DNA of 64,000 nt from Pedobacter aquae (GTDB lineage: Bacteria > Bacteroidota > Bacteroidia > Sphingobacteriales > Sphingobacteriaceae). The stretch is taken from assembly GCF_008195825.1 (NCBI RefSeq), contig NZ_CP043329.1, forward strand, positions 1,798,001-1,862,000, given 5' to 3'. The stretch's first letter is position 1; every line of letters begins with the position of its first letter. The position numbers were made by a program, and so were the translations under genes. This document shows positions 35,033 to 43,493 of the stretch, piece by piece. The notes beneath the pieces were generated by a model that was not told where the DNA came from, ran no database searches, and was given only the letters and a program-made list of their open reading frames with translations.

Positions 35033-36946
35033 ATGAGTTTAATAACAGAGAAAACTACCATACCACATTTATTAAGAAATGTGGTAGATAAGATTCACCC
35101 AGCTGAGCGTACTTTCCTAAAAAGAAAGGTTAATGATATTTGGGAAGAAATATCTTACCAAAAAACACTAGATAACGCCGATGCAGCATCCTCCTATTTC
35201 TTAGAAATGGGAATAAAAAAGGGAGATAGACTTGGCTTTATCTTAGAGAACTGTCCAGAATATGTTTTTTTTGATCAAGGCCTACAACAATTAGGTGCTA
35301 TAAATACGTCTATCTATCCTACCCTTACAGAACATGAAATAGAATATATCATTAATGATTCTGGCATAAAAATTCTCTTGGTAGGAACTCATTTCTTATT
35401 AAAAAAGATTATTAAAATTGCGAATAACTGCCCTTCTTTAATTAGAATAGTAGCCAATTTTGATGATTATCATAAAATAATAGATAAAGCTAATTTGAAT
35501 GCCGGCGTTATCAGTTTTAACGAACTTTTAAACGAAGGTTTTGCTACAGTAGAAAAAAACAAAGAAGCAATAACGATTGCTAGAGATACTGTTGTACCTA
35601 CAGATTTATCAGCATTAATTTATACATCAGGTACAACCGGAACACCTAAAGGCGTTATGCTTAGCCACTCTAACTTTGTAGAAAATGTTAAAGTTTGTTT
35701 AGAGCAGATTCCTGTTATAGATAAGAATGATTTATTCTTATCCTTCTTACCCCTATCGCATGTTTTTGAAAGAACAGCAACATATCATGTTTGTTGTACT
35801 GTAGGTTGCCAAATAGCTTTTGCCCAAAGTTTAGAGCTTTTGGCAAGCAATATGGGCGAAGTTAAGCCAACGGTTATGTCTTGCGTACCCAGATTATTAG
35901 AAAAAATACATGATAAGGCTATTAAAGGCGGTACAGCGGCTGGAGGGATGAAAGCCAAAATATTCTTATGGGCTTTAGAAGTTGGACAGGCACATCGTAT
36001 GGTATTAGAAGCAGGAAAAACACCGGGATTACTATTATCACTTAAACAAAATATTGCAGAGAAGCTTGTTTTTAGTAAAATAAAAGAAAAAACAGGCGGA
36101 CGTTTAAAATTTATGATTTCTGGTGGCGCTGCTTTACCAAAAAATGTTGGCGAGTTTTTCGGGAACCTAGGTATCAAAATTTTAGAAGGCTTTGGTTTAA
36201 CAGAAACTTCACCGGTAATGTCTGTAACAGAATATCATCGTCAGGTTTATGGTACTGTAGGTAGGGTAATTCCAGGAATAGAAGTTGGTATACAAGATGT
36301 AGAATCAAAAGAATTTGTTACCATACAAACACATAACACCTTTAAGGAGGATAATACCAGTGAAGAAGGAGAAATTTGTGTAAGAGGACATTGCGTGATG
36401 CAGGGCTATTGGAATAAGCCTCTAGAAACCGCATCTGTTATTGATACTGATGGCTGGTTCCATACCGGAGATATAGGTAGGTTTTATAAAGGAAACCTGC
36501 AAATTACAGACAGGTTAAAGAATATGTTGGTGAATGCCTTTGGGAAAAACATTTATCCAACCCCAGTTGAAAACACTTATTTAAAAAGCCCTAAAATTGA
36601 AAGCGTTTTCTTAATTGGAGATAAAAAAGAATACGTTACAGCTATCATCACCCCCGCAAGAGAAACGATGCAGGAAACCTTCAACTTAGCTAACAACTTT
36701 TTTGAGCAAGCAGATGTGTTTATTGAAGATGAAGCTATTAATAAATGGATTGAAGATGACATTAAACGCTTCTCTAACGAATTAGCCAAGTTTGAGCGTA
36801 TCAAAAACTTTAAAATTAAAAGAAACCCCTTTAGTATTGAAGAAGGTGAGATGACACCAACCATGAAAGCAAAGCGTAAGGTGATTGAGAAAAAATACGC
36901 TGATGCTATTGAGGATATGTATTTAGAAAAAGCAGACATGGATTAA
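35033..36946 (+). CDS. Long-chain fatty acid--CoA ligase (AMP-forming)
   Basis: A 637-residue adenylate-forming enzyme: P-loop-like ALIYTSGTTGTPKGVMLSHSN, the A5 motif LKFMISGGAALPKNVGEFF and GFGLTETSPVMS, then GWFHTGDIGRF and the C-terminal Lys region. It activates long-chain fatty acids to acyl-CoA via acyl-AMP. Related to FadD15-type enzymes. Monocistronic; a terminator overlaps its stop codon. Confidence 0.92.
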   Translation: MSLITEKTTIPHLLRNVVDKIHPAERTFLKRKVNDIWEEISYQKTLDNADAASSYFLEMGIKKGDRLGFILENCPEYVFFDQGLQQLGAINTSIYPTLTEHEIEYIINDSGIKILLVGTHFLLKKIIKIANNCPSLIRIVANFDDYHKIIDKANLNAGVISFNELLNEGFATVEKNKEAITIARDTVVPTDLSALIYTSGTTGTPKGVMLSHSNFVENVKVCLEQIPVIDKNDLFLSFLPLSHVFERTATYHVCCTVGCQIAFAQSLELLASNMGEVKPTVMSCVPRLLEKIHDKAIKGGTAAGGMKAKIFLWALEVGQAHRMVLEAGKTPGLLLSLKQNIAEKLVFSKIKEKTGGRLKFMISGGAALPKNVGEFFGNLGIKILEGFGLTETSPVMSVTEYHRQVYGTVGRVIPGIEVGIQDVESKEFVTIQTHNTFKEDNTSEEGEICVRGHCVMQGYWNKPLETASVIDTDGWFHTGDIGRFYKGNLQITDRLKNMLVNAFGKNIYPTPVENTYLKSPKIESVFLIGDKKEYVTAIITPARETMQETFNLANNFFEQADVFIEDEAINKWIEDDIKRFSNELAKFERIKNFKIKRNPFSIEEGEMTPTMKAKRKVIEKKYADAIEDMYLEKADMD

Positions 36947-36968
36947 ATCCAGTCTGCTTTTTATTTTT
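36931..36968 (+). terminator. Terminator overlapping the acyl-CoA ligase stop codon
   Basis: AGCAGAC (36931-36937) pairs with GTCTGCT (36952-36958), with an inner TGGATT/AATCCA stem, followed by TTTATTTTT. It includes the last codons of the ligase gene and lies next to the end of convergent gldC. Confidence 0.75.
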
Positions 36969-36970
36969 GA

Positions 36971-37303
36971 TTATTTTTCCATGATTTCCATCTTTTCTGC
37001 AAAATGGGCACAGTAATCTCTTAAATCTTCAACAATATTTTTTTCTCCTGTAGCTCTTAAAAAGCTATCGGCCATGGTTTGTAAAGTCTCATAAAAGAAT
37101 CTTTTCATTTCATCTACAGGCATATCTTTAGTCCATAAATCTATTCTTAAACTATTTTTGAAATTATGATCCCAAAGGGCTAGCATCATTGATTTTACTG
37201 CTAAAGCTTCTTTGTTTTCTGCATCACTAGATTCCCAAGTAATATTTTCAGGAACATTATTATCGTCTAGCTCTATCGTTAGTTTTATTTCTGCTTTCTT
37301 CAT
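36971..37303 (-). CDS. gldC: Gliding motility protein GldC
   Basis: A 110-residue protein beginning MKKAEIKLTIELDDNNVPENITW, with the conserved MMLALWDHNFKNSLRIDLWTKDMPVDEMKRFF and YCAHFAEKMEI. GldC is a soluble accessory of Bacteroidota gliding/type IX secretion; its exact job is unclear and non-gliding species keep it. The ATG at 37303 is chosen; it overlaps the stop of the upstream small membrane protein gene as ATGA, so the two are translationally coupled. Confidence 0.9.
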   Translation of the reverse strand: MKKAEIKLTIELDDNNVPENITWESSDAENKEALAVKSMMLALWDHNFKNSLRIDLWTKDMPVDEMKRFFYETLQTMADSFLRATGEKNIVEDLRDYCAHFAEKMEIMEK

Positions 37304-37569
37304 ATCGTTTGAAAAATTAAAATCATTAAAGTTATGAGTATTATAAAGGAGCCTTGTATTAACCAAAGCCATCTTTTATCAAGAACAAATCTTCTAAAAA
37401 GTAAATCGGTAAGCCAAAGAATAACGGCAAGTAATAGTGTAAAAAAAACTTTTGAATTTACGCCTATTCCAGCATTTTTAGAGGCATCAAAACCTAAAAG
37501 CATATAACATGCATAAGTTATGCAGCAAGCAACTACTAAGGTTAAAGGTGTAAACTTTAAATTCTTCAT
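37300..37569 (-). CDS. Small membrane protein of unknown function
   Basis: An 89-residue protein with three predicted membrane segments (LTLVVACCITYACYMLLGF, KVFFTLLLAVILWLTDLLF, WLWLIQGSFIILITLMILIF). It is joined by 4-nt ATGA overlaps to the helicase gene before it and to gldC after it, so all three form one translationally coupled unit. No known family recognised. Confidence 0.8.
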   Translation of the reverse strand: MKNLKFTPLTLVVACCITYACYMLLGFDASKNAGIGVNSKVFFTLLLAVILWLTDLLFRRFVLDKRWLWLIQGSFIILITLMILIFQTI

Positions 37570-38897
37570 CTTTTCTTTCTCTTGCTTGATGAAACAGGTC
37601 TTTTACCAGTGGCTTTAGCTCTTTGTGCTTTAAATTTAGCCTTCTGGTTTTGGGTTTTCTTTTCATGAAAAGCACCTTTAAAATCAGGGTTTTCTCGCTT
37701 CTTTTGGTCGTCTATTTCCCTTGCTAGGCTTTGGCGCTCTTCGTAAGGAGTTTCTTCAATATAAACCTTCTCTGGAATATTGTAGACAGGTATGGTTTGT
37801 CTAATGAGTTGCTCTACTTTACGGATATAAAGCTCTTCTGCCGGGTTACAAAAAGTAATGGCTTTACCAGCATTTAATGCTCTACCTGTTCTACCAATAC
37901 GGTGTACATAATCTTCTATCACCACGGGTACATCAAAGTTTATGACATGGGTAACATTGCTAACATCAATACCTCTGGCGGCAACATCTGTAGCTACTAA
38001 AATTCTAACTTCCTCGTTTTTAAACGCATTAATAGAATTTATACGTGTATTTTGACCTTTATTGGCATGTAACACCTTTACATGGCTCTCGTTAAACCTT
38101 CTTAAAAGAAACTTATAAACGTTTTCTGCATTAACCCTGCTTTTACAAAACACAATTAACTTTTCTACACTAGGGTCATCCTCAACAAAAACCTTTAATA
38201 AGTTAATTTTGGTTTTAAAATTAGGCACAAAATAAAGCTCTTGTGTAACAGTTTCTGCTGGTGTTGCTTGTAAGCTTACCTCTACTTTAGTAGGCCAAAG
38301 CAAAAAGTTTTCTGAAAGTTTCTCAACTTTAGCACTCATGGTGGCAGAAAAAAGCAGATTTTGTCTTTTCTGAGGCACTACTTCTAAGATTTTATTGATT
38401 TGTGGCATAAAGCCCATATCCATCATCTTATCTGCTTCATCTAAAACTAATATTTGTAGCTTCTTTGTTGCAATATGCCCTTCTAAGTATAAATCTGTAA
38501 ACCTACCAGGAGTAGTGATGAGTATATCTAAGCCCTTTTTTAGCTGTTCTATTTGGGTTTTAGGCCCTAATCCGCCGTAAAGTGCAACAATTCTTAAGTC
38601 GGTATATTTTGCATAAAGCCTAACATTTTCTTCAATTTGTATAGCCAGTTCTCTGGTAGGCGCTACTATTAAAGCTCGTATATCATTATCTTGTGCATAT
38701 TTTAGTTTCATGATAATAGGCAAGACATAAGCAGCTGTTTTACCAGTACCCGTTTGGGCTATACCTAAAACATCTTGTCCGTTTAAAATAGACGGCATTG
38801 CTTTAACTTGTATGGGTGTTGGTGTTTCGTAGCCTGCATCAGCAATAGCGCTCAGAACCTGTTTATTGAAATTAAAATCCTCGAATGTTTTGGACAT
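37566..38897 (-). CDS. DEAD-box ATP-dependent RNA helicase (RhlE-like)
   Basis: A 443-residue helicase: Q motif GYETPTPIQVKAMP, Walker [28 protein letters not shown] (VLDEADKMMDMGF), SAT (LFSATM), and the C-terminal helicase motifs ATDVAARGID and [10 protein letters not shown] basic tail (KRPVSSSKRKKR) suits RNA binding. First gene of the helicase-membrane protein-gldC unit. The -7 box at 38903-38910 is 5 nt before the ATG. Confidence 0.93.
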   Translation of the reverse strand: MSKTFEDFNFNKQVLSAIADAGYETPTPIQVKAMPSILNGQDVLGIAQTGTGKTAAYVLPIIMKLKYAQDNDIRALIVAPTRELAIQIEENVRLYAKYTDLRIVALYGGLGPKTQIEQLKKGLDILITTPGRFTDLYLEGHIATKKLQILVLDEADKMMDMGFMPQINKILEVVPQKRQNLLFSATMSAKVEKLSENFLLWPTKVEVSLQATPAETVTQELYFVPNFKTKINLLKVFVEDDPSVEKLIVFCKSRVNAENVYKFLLRRFNESHVKVLHANKGQNTRINSINAFKNEEVRILVATDVAARGIDVSNVTHVINFDVPVVIEDYVHRIGRTGRALNAGKAITFCNPAEELYIRKVEQLIRQTIPVYNIPEKVYIEETPYEERQSLAREIDDQKKRENPDFKGAFHEKKTQNQKAKFKAQRAKATGKRPVSSSKRKKR

Positions 38898-38902
38898 AGC
38901 GG

Positions 38903-38910
38903 CAAAGATA
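38903..38910 (-). promoter_or_regulatory. -7 box TATCTTTG of the helicase-gldC unit
   Basis: Exact TAnnTTTG match on the minus strand, last G 5 nt before the ATG at 38897, so the leader should be nearly absent. Confidence 0.55.
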
Positions 38911-38972
38911 CGAAATACAATACTAGCTACGATTTTTAGAACACGATTTTAGATTTTATTTATATTCGCAAC

Positions 38973-40310
38973 ATGGCAAATTCAATCCTTATCAAAGCAG
39001 CAACACTTGTAAACGAAGGCAAACAAACCGTTGCCGATGTTCTCATTAAAGATGGTAAAATAGCAAAAATCGGGACTCAGCTGAGCGCTCCGGAAGCTAA
39101 AGAAATTAATGCCGAAGGTAAATATTTATTACCAGGCTGTATTGATGACCAAGTCCATTTTAGAGAGCCTGGTTTAACCCATAAAGGAGAAATTTATACA
39201 GAAGCAAAAGCGGCTGTTGCCGGAGGTATCACCACCTATATGGAGATGCCAAACACCGTACCTAATGCTTTAACCCAAGAATTATTGGCAGATAAATATC
39301 AAATTGCCCAGCATAAATCATTAGCCAATTACTCTTTTTATATGGGCGCTGGTAATACCAATTTAGATGAGGTTTTAAAAACTGATCCTAAAAATATCTG
39401 TGGAATTAAAGTTTTTATGGGCTCTTCTACTGGTAACATGTTGGTAGATGATGAGAAAACTTTAGAAGGGATATTTAAAAACGCTCCTATTTTAGTTGCC
39501 ACACACTGCGAGGACGAATCTACCGTAAGACACAACTTACAATTATTTAAAGAAAAATATGGCGATGCTATTACTCCAGAAATGCATCCTATCATTAGAA
39601 ATGAAGAGGCTTGTTATTTATCTTCTTCTTTTGCTGTTGATTTAGCTAAAAAACACCAAACTAGGTTACATATTTTACATATTTCTACAGGGAAAGAAAC
39701 CTTCTTATTTGATAATAAAACAGCTTTAGCCGATAAAAAAATAACTTCTGAAGCTTGTATACACCATTTGTGGTTTCATGATGAAGACTATAAAACCAAA
39801 GGAAATTGGATCAAATGGAATCCTGCTGTTAAAACTATTGAAGATAGAGATGAAATCTTAAAAGCTTTGTTAGACGACAGAATAGACGTAATAGCAACCG
39901 ACCATGCTCCGCATACAAAAGAAGAAAAACAACAAACTTATTTAAACGCTCCTTCCGGCGGCCCATTAGTTCAGCATGCATTAAATGCGATGTTAGAAAT
40001 GTACAAACAAGGCAAAATAAGCTTAGAGAAAATAGTTGAGAAAATGGCTCATAACGTGGCCATTTGTTTCCAACTCGCTGATAGAGGTTTTATTAGAGAA
40101 GGTTACTGGGCAGATTTAGTTTTGGTAGATTTAAATGCTTCATACACTGTTAAAGAGGATAATATTTTAGCAAAATGTAAATGGTCTCCTTTTGAGGGTA
40201 CAACTTTCCACTCAGAAATTACCCACACTTTTGTAAGCGGACATTTAGCTTATGAAGATGGTAAATTTGATGAATCTGTAAAAGGTCAACGACTTACTTT
40301 TAGTAGGTAA
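38973..40310 (+). CDS. pyrC: Dihydroorotase (class I)
   Basis: A 445-residue amidohydrolase: metal motif DDQVHFREPGLTHKGEI, AAVAGGITTYMEMPNT, and IATDHAPHTKEEKQ with the catalytic Asp. It cyclises carbamoyl-aspartate to dihydroorotate in pyrimidine synthesis. Monocistronic here; a near-consensus -7 box (TATATTCG) lies just before the ATG. Confidence 0.93.
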   Translation: MANSILIKAATLVNEGKQTVADVLIKDGKIAKIGTQLSAPEAKEINAEGKYLLPGCIDDQVHFREPGLTHKGEIYTEAKAAVAGGITTYMEMPNTVPNALTQELLADKYQIAQHKSLANYSFYMGAGNTNLDEVLKTDPKNICGIKVFMGSSTGNMLVDDEKTLEGIFKNAPILVATHCEDESTVRHNLQLFKEKYGDAITPEMHPIIRNEEACYLSSSFAVDLAKKHQTRLHILHISTGKETFLFDNKTALADKKITSEACIHHLWFHDEDYKTKGNWIKWNPAVKTIEDRDEILKALLDDRIDVIATDHAPHTKEEKQQTYLNAPSGGPLVQHALNAMLEMYKQGKISLEKIVEKMAHNVAICFQLADRGFIREGYWADLVLVDLNASYTVKEDNILAKCKWSPFEGTTFHSEITHTFVSGHLAYEDGKFDESVKGQRLTFSR

Positions 40311-40386
40311 TTAGACTCAAGTCTATATTATTATGCAAGTATTTCGATAATTTAGCCTAAGCATTAACAACCGTTTACGCTTTATT

Positions 40387-40525
40387 CCGCCTTGGCGGTT
40401 GCGGCAGATTCAGAACTAGCCTTAGCAGATCCTTTAGAAGCAAGCGGCGCAGCGGAGAGTTTTTGGGTACTTTTTGCGGAAAAAAGTACCTAGGGCTGGC
40501 CGCCTATGAGGCCGGAAAGTCTTGT
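40387..40525. repeat. GC-rich hairpin-rich intergenic stretch between pyrC and hscA
   Basis: The 365-nt gap 40311-40675 holds no plausible gene. A GC-rich block contains CCGCC/GGCGG (40387-40398) and GGTACTTTTT/AAAAAGTACC (40466-40475 with 40481-40490), then GGCCGCC...GAGGCCGG near 40500. Its composition differs sharply from the AT-rich flanks, which fits a dispersed repeat or a remnant of a mobile element. The hscA promoter lies at its right end. Confidence 0.5.
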
Positions 40526-40650
40526 GTGTAAATGCTTAATCTCTTCAAAAAATTAATAACTTAAGATAAATAATATAATTATATAAAACACTCATTCACA
40601 AAAAGCCTCTTGAATGACATTTTAATAACATACCCTAATTTAAAACTAAT

Positions 40651-40658
40651 TACCTTTG
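40651..40658 (+). promoter_or_regulatory. -7 box TACCTTTG of hscA
   Basis: Exact TAnnTTTG match 17 nt before the hscA ATG at 40676. Confidence 0.6.
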
Positions 40659-40675
40659 CAGCCTGTTAATTTATT

Positions 40676-42514
40676 ATGGCTAAAGTTTCAATTAACCTGG
40701 CAACGGGCTCTTTACAAAAAGAGGATATTATTGTAGGAATAGATTTAGGTACAACAAATTCTTTGGTAGCCTTTATTAATCCTGATGGAAATGCACAAGT
40801 TATTAACGATATGGGCAGGGGCGTTTTGGTTCCGTCTATTGTACACTTCCAAAATAACCAGACCATTGTAGGTAATGAAGCTAAAGAATACTTAATCAGC
40901 GACCCACAAAACACCATATTTTCAGTTAAAAGACTTCTAGGGCGTTCTTATAAGGACATCCAAAAACACGAAAATTATTTCTCTTATAAAGTTATTGATG
41001 ATGATAATGATGAATCTTTAGTTAAAATTAAAGTTGGCGAACAATTTTTTACTCCTATAGAGCTTTCATCACTCATCTTAAAAGAATTAAAAGAAAGAGC
41101 AGAACATACCCTTAAAACAAAAGTTACCAGAGCAGTTATTACCGTTCCGGCTTATTTTAACGATTCGCAAAGGCAAGCAACCAGAGATGCGGGTAAACTA
41201 GCAGGTTTGGATGTTTTACGTATTGTGAACGAGCCAACAGCCGCTTCTTTGGCTTACGGTATCGGGTTAAACCCTGATGAATCTAAAACCATTGCTGTTT
41301 ATGACCTTGGCGGAGGAACTTTTGACGTATCTATACTTAAAATACAAAATGGCATTTTTGAAGTTTTAGCCACTAACGGAGATACATTTTTAGGTGGCGA
41401 TGATTTTGACCGAGCTATTATAGATTATTGGATTACACAAAATAATCTTTCAGGAGATGTCATTCCTATGCAAGCCTTACGTCTAAAAGCCGAGGAAGCT
41501 AAAAAAGCCTTAAGCCATCAAAACTTGTTTAATGAGAAAATTGGTGATATAGCCTGTGCCTTAGATAAACAAACATTTGAAAACTTAATTGCCGATAGAG
41601 TTGATTTAACCATTAAAGCTTGCCAAAATGCTTTACAGGACGCTGGCTTAAGCATTACTGATATTGATGAGGTAGTGATGGTTGGCGGTTCTACCAGAAC
41701 AGCTTTAGTTAAACAAAAAGTTGCTACTTTCTTTAATAAAACCGTTAATGATAGCATAAACCCCGATGAAGTTGTGGCTTTAGGTGCTGCCATACAAGCT
41801 GATGTTTTAGCGGGCAATAGAAAAGATATTTTGTTATTAGATGTAACACCACTTTCCTTAGGAATAGAAACCATGGGTGGTTTAATGGATGTTATTATTC
41901 CGCGTAACTCTAAAGTACCTACAAAAGCAGGCAGACAGTATACGACTTCTATAGATGGACAGGTAAACATGAAAATATCTGTTTATCAAGGAGAGAGAGA
42001 TTTGGTAAAAGAGAACAGGAAACTTGCCGAGTTTGATTTAAAAGGTATCCCGGCTATGCCAGCTGGTTTCCCTAAAGTAGATATTAACTTTTTGCTTAAC
42101 GCCGATGGTATCTTAAAAATACAAGCTATTGAGTTAAGGTCTGGTGTTAAACAAGAGATTGATGTAGTACCAACTTATGGTTTAAAAGATGAAGAAGTAG
42201 AAAAAATGCTTTTAGATTCTGTAACTCATGCAAAAGATGATGTTGCCCAACGTATGGTGATAGAAGCCAGAACAGAAGGCGAACAAATGGTTTACACCGC
42301 AGAAAGATTTATAACTAAAAATAGCGCTTACTTAAATACAGCAGAAATTGCTGAAACCCAAAAACTCATTGAAGCTTTAAAAGAAAGTTTAGGCAAAGCA
42401 GATAAAGACGCTATCCTAAATAATATTGACACTTTAAATGAATATACCAGACCATTTGCTGAAAGACTAATGGACCAAGCCATTGCCCAAGCTATGAAAG
42501 GTAAAAACATATAA
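40676..42514 (+). CDS. hscA: Fe-S assembly chaperone HscA (Hsp70 family)
   Basis: A 612-residue Hsp70. The ATPase domain has DIIVGIDLGTTNSLVAF, AVYDLGGGTFDVSIL and VVMVGGSTRTALVKQKV; the substrate domain has LLDVTPLSLGIETMGGLMDVIIPRN. It is HscA- rather than DnaK-like, because the N-terminal extension VSINLATGSLQ precedes the first strand and the acidic C-terminal tail is missing. It helps IscU release clusters, recognising the LPPVK motif. No hscB or ferredoxin gene is adjacent; iscSUA lies 6 kb upstream. A strong terminator follows. Confidence 0.88.
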   Translation: MAKVSINLATGSLQKEDIIVGIDLGTTNSLVAFINPDGNAQVINDMGRGVLVPSIVHFQNNQTIVGNEAKEYLISDPQNTIFSVKRLLGRSYKDIQKHENYFSYKVIDDDNDESLVKIKVGEQFFTPIELSSLILKELKERAEHTLKTKVTRAVITVPAYFNDSQRQATRDAGKLAGLDVLRIVNEPTAASLAYGIGLNPDESKTIAVYDLGGGTFDVSILKIQNGIFEVLATNGDTFLGGDDFDRAIIDYWITQNNLSGDVIPMQALRLKAEEAKKALSHQNLFNEKIGDIACALDKQTFENLIADRVDLTIKACQNALQDAGLSITDIDEVVMVGGSTRTALVKQKVATFFNKTVNDSINPDEVVALGAAIQADVLAGNRKDILLLDVTPLSLGIETMGGLMDVIIPRNSKVPTKAGRQYTTSIDGQVNMKISVYQGERDLVKENRKLAEFDLKGIPAMPAGFPKVDINFLLNADGILKIQAIELRSGVKQEIDVVPTYGLKDEEVEKMLLDSVTHAKDDVAQRMVIEARTEGEQMVYTAERFITKNSAYLNTAEIAETQKLIEALKESLGKADKDAILNNIDTLNEYTRPFAERLMDQAIAQAMKGKNI

Positions 42515-42521
42515 AACCTAT

Positions 42522-42563
42522 AAAACAGAAAGAGCCGTTTCATAAAACGACTCTTTCTGTTTT
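42522..42563. terminator. Bidirectional terminator after hscA
   Basis: AAAACAGAAAGAG (42522-42534) and CTCTTTCTGTTTT (42551-42563) are perfect complements, with an inner CGTTT/AAACG stem. A on one side and T on the other allow termination of hscA on the plus strand. Confidence 0.8.
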
Positions 42564-42654
42564 CACTGCAATTCAAAGTATACTCCTAAACATCCGACTT
42601 TTAAGAGTCTTTATACTCTATACTTTCTACTTTGTAATTTAAAACCTGTACTTT

Positions 42655-42948
42655 CTACTTTACACTATTCACTAATTCTTGCTCTTTTAAAGCATCTATA
42701 TTGTTTTTACTCTCGTAAGAAGATTTAATATTTTCAAAATCGCCTAGTATTTCCTGAATACTATCAACCATATCGGCGGCACTTTGGTGCATATTTGGTA
42801 ATTTATCTTCAAGCTTTTTATTATTAAGCTCCATATTGTCAATCTCAATTTTAGCCATCTTATTTAAAACAGCTATTTGGCTATTTTTAAGATCCTCTAG
42901 CTCATGTGAGATCTTCTCCATTAATGCAAATTTTTTCAACTTATCCAT
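42655..42948 (-). CDS. Hypothetical coiled-coil protein
   Basis: A 97-residue, Leu/Lys/Glu-rich, almost wholly helical protein with heptad repeats (ISHELEDLKNSQIAVLNKMAKIEIDNMELNNKKLEDKL). It has no signal peptide or membrane segment. I recognise no family. It lies between hscA and the DUF4268 gene on the opposite strand. Confidence 0.7.
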   Translation of the reverse strand: MDKLKKFALMEKISHELEDLKNSQIAVLNKMAKIEIDNMELNNKKLEDKLPNMHQSAADMVDSIQEILGDFENIKSSYESKNNIDALKEQELVNSVK

Positions 42949-43011
42949 AATGATCTTAATTTTAGTTCATCATGAATAAACCATAAATGATGCCAAAATA
43001 CAACAACTCAA

Positions 43012-43476
43012 TTATCTACTTAACTCAACAAAATTATCTTTAACATCATACCAAAAATCATCCAGCGCTATCAAACGTGGCTTAAAAAAAGATATGATAG
43101 CTGGCCAATCTTGTTTATTAAAAACATTTACTTCATGAATTTCTAAACCAATGCGAGATATTGTTCTGCCGTAATCATCTTGGGTATGTAATTGCCAATC
43201 CCATTCTTCTTGGCAGGCTTGCTCCAAAATCAATTTAAACTCTTGAAATTGCTCGAAAAATATTTCTTGAAGACCTAAATCTGCATGGGTAATGGCGATA
43301 CAAATGGATGCAGTTCTTTTATCAGCTTGCATCCTAAAATAAATATCCTTTACCCCGGTTTTATAATTAACCCAATTTACTTTAGTACCAAAAACAGATT
43401 GATGGGGCGCTAGGTACTTACCAAAGCTAGTCCAAAATTCTTCCTTTATTCTTGAGGCTTCTTCTCTTGTATACAT
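43012..43476 (-). CDS. DUF4268 domain protein
   Basis: A 154-residue protein starting MYTREEASRIKEEFWTSFGKYL, with NWVNYKTGVKDIYFRMQADKRTASICIAI and a C-terminal WYDVKDNFVEL. This is the DUF4268 pattern, whose fold resembles restriction-type nuclease accessory domains, but no activity is shown. The start at 43476 is chosen because a TATTTTTG -7 box (43484-43491, minus) ends 7 nt before it; a longer frame would start upstream of the transcript. Confidence 0.82.
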   Translation of the reverse strand: MYTREEASRIKEEFWTSFGKYLAPHQSVFGTKVNWVNYKTGVKDIYFRMQADKRTASICIAITHADLGLQEIFFEQFQEFKLILEQACQEEWDWQLHTQDDYGRTISRIGLEIHEVNVFNKQDWPAIISFFKPRLIALDDFWYDVKDNFVELSR

Positions 43477-43483
43477 GAAGGCA

Positions 43484-43491
43484 CAAAAATA
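43484..43491 (-). promoter_or_regulatory. -7 box TATTTTTG of the DUF4268 gene
   Basis: Exact TAnnTTTG match on the minus strand, 7 nt before the ATG at 43476, overlapping the end of the upstream lipase gene. Confidence 0.55.
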
Positions 43492-43493
43492 GC

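Noticed and set aside
40676..42514. DnaK
   Set aside because: N-terminal extension and missing acidic tail fit HscA; no dnaJ or grpE adjacent.
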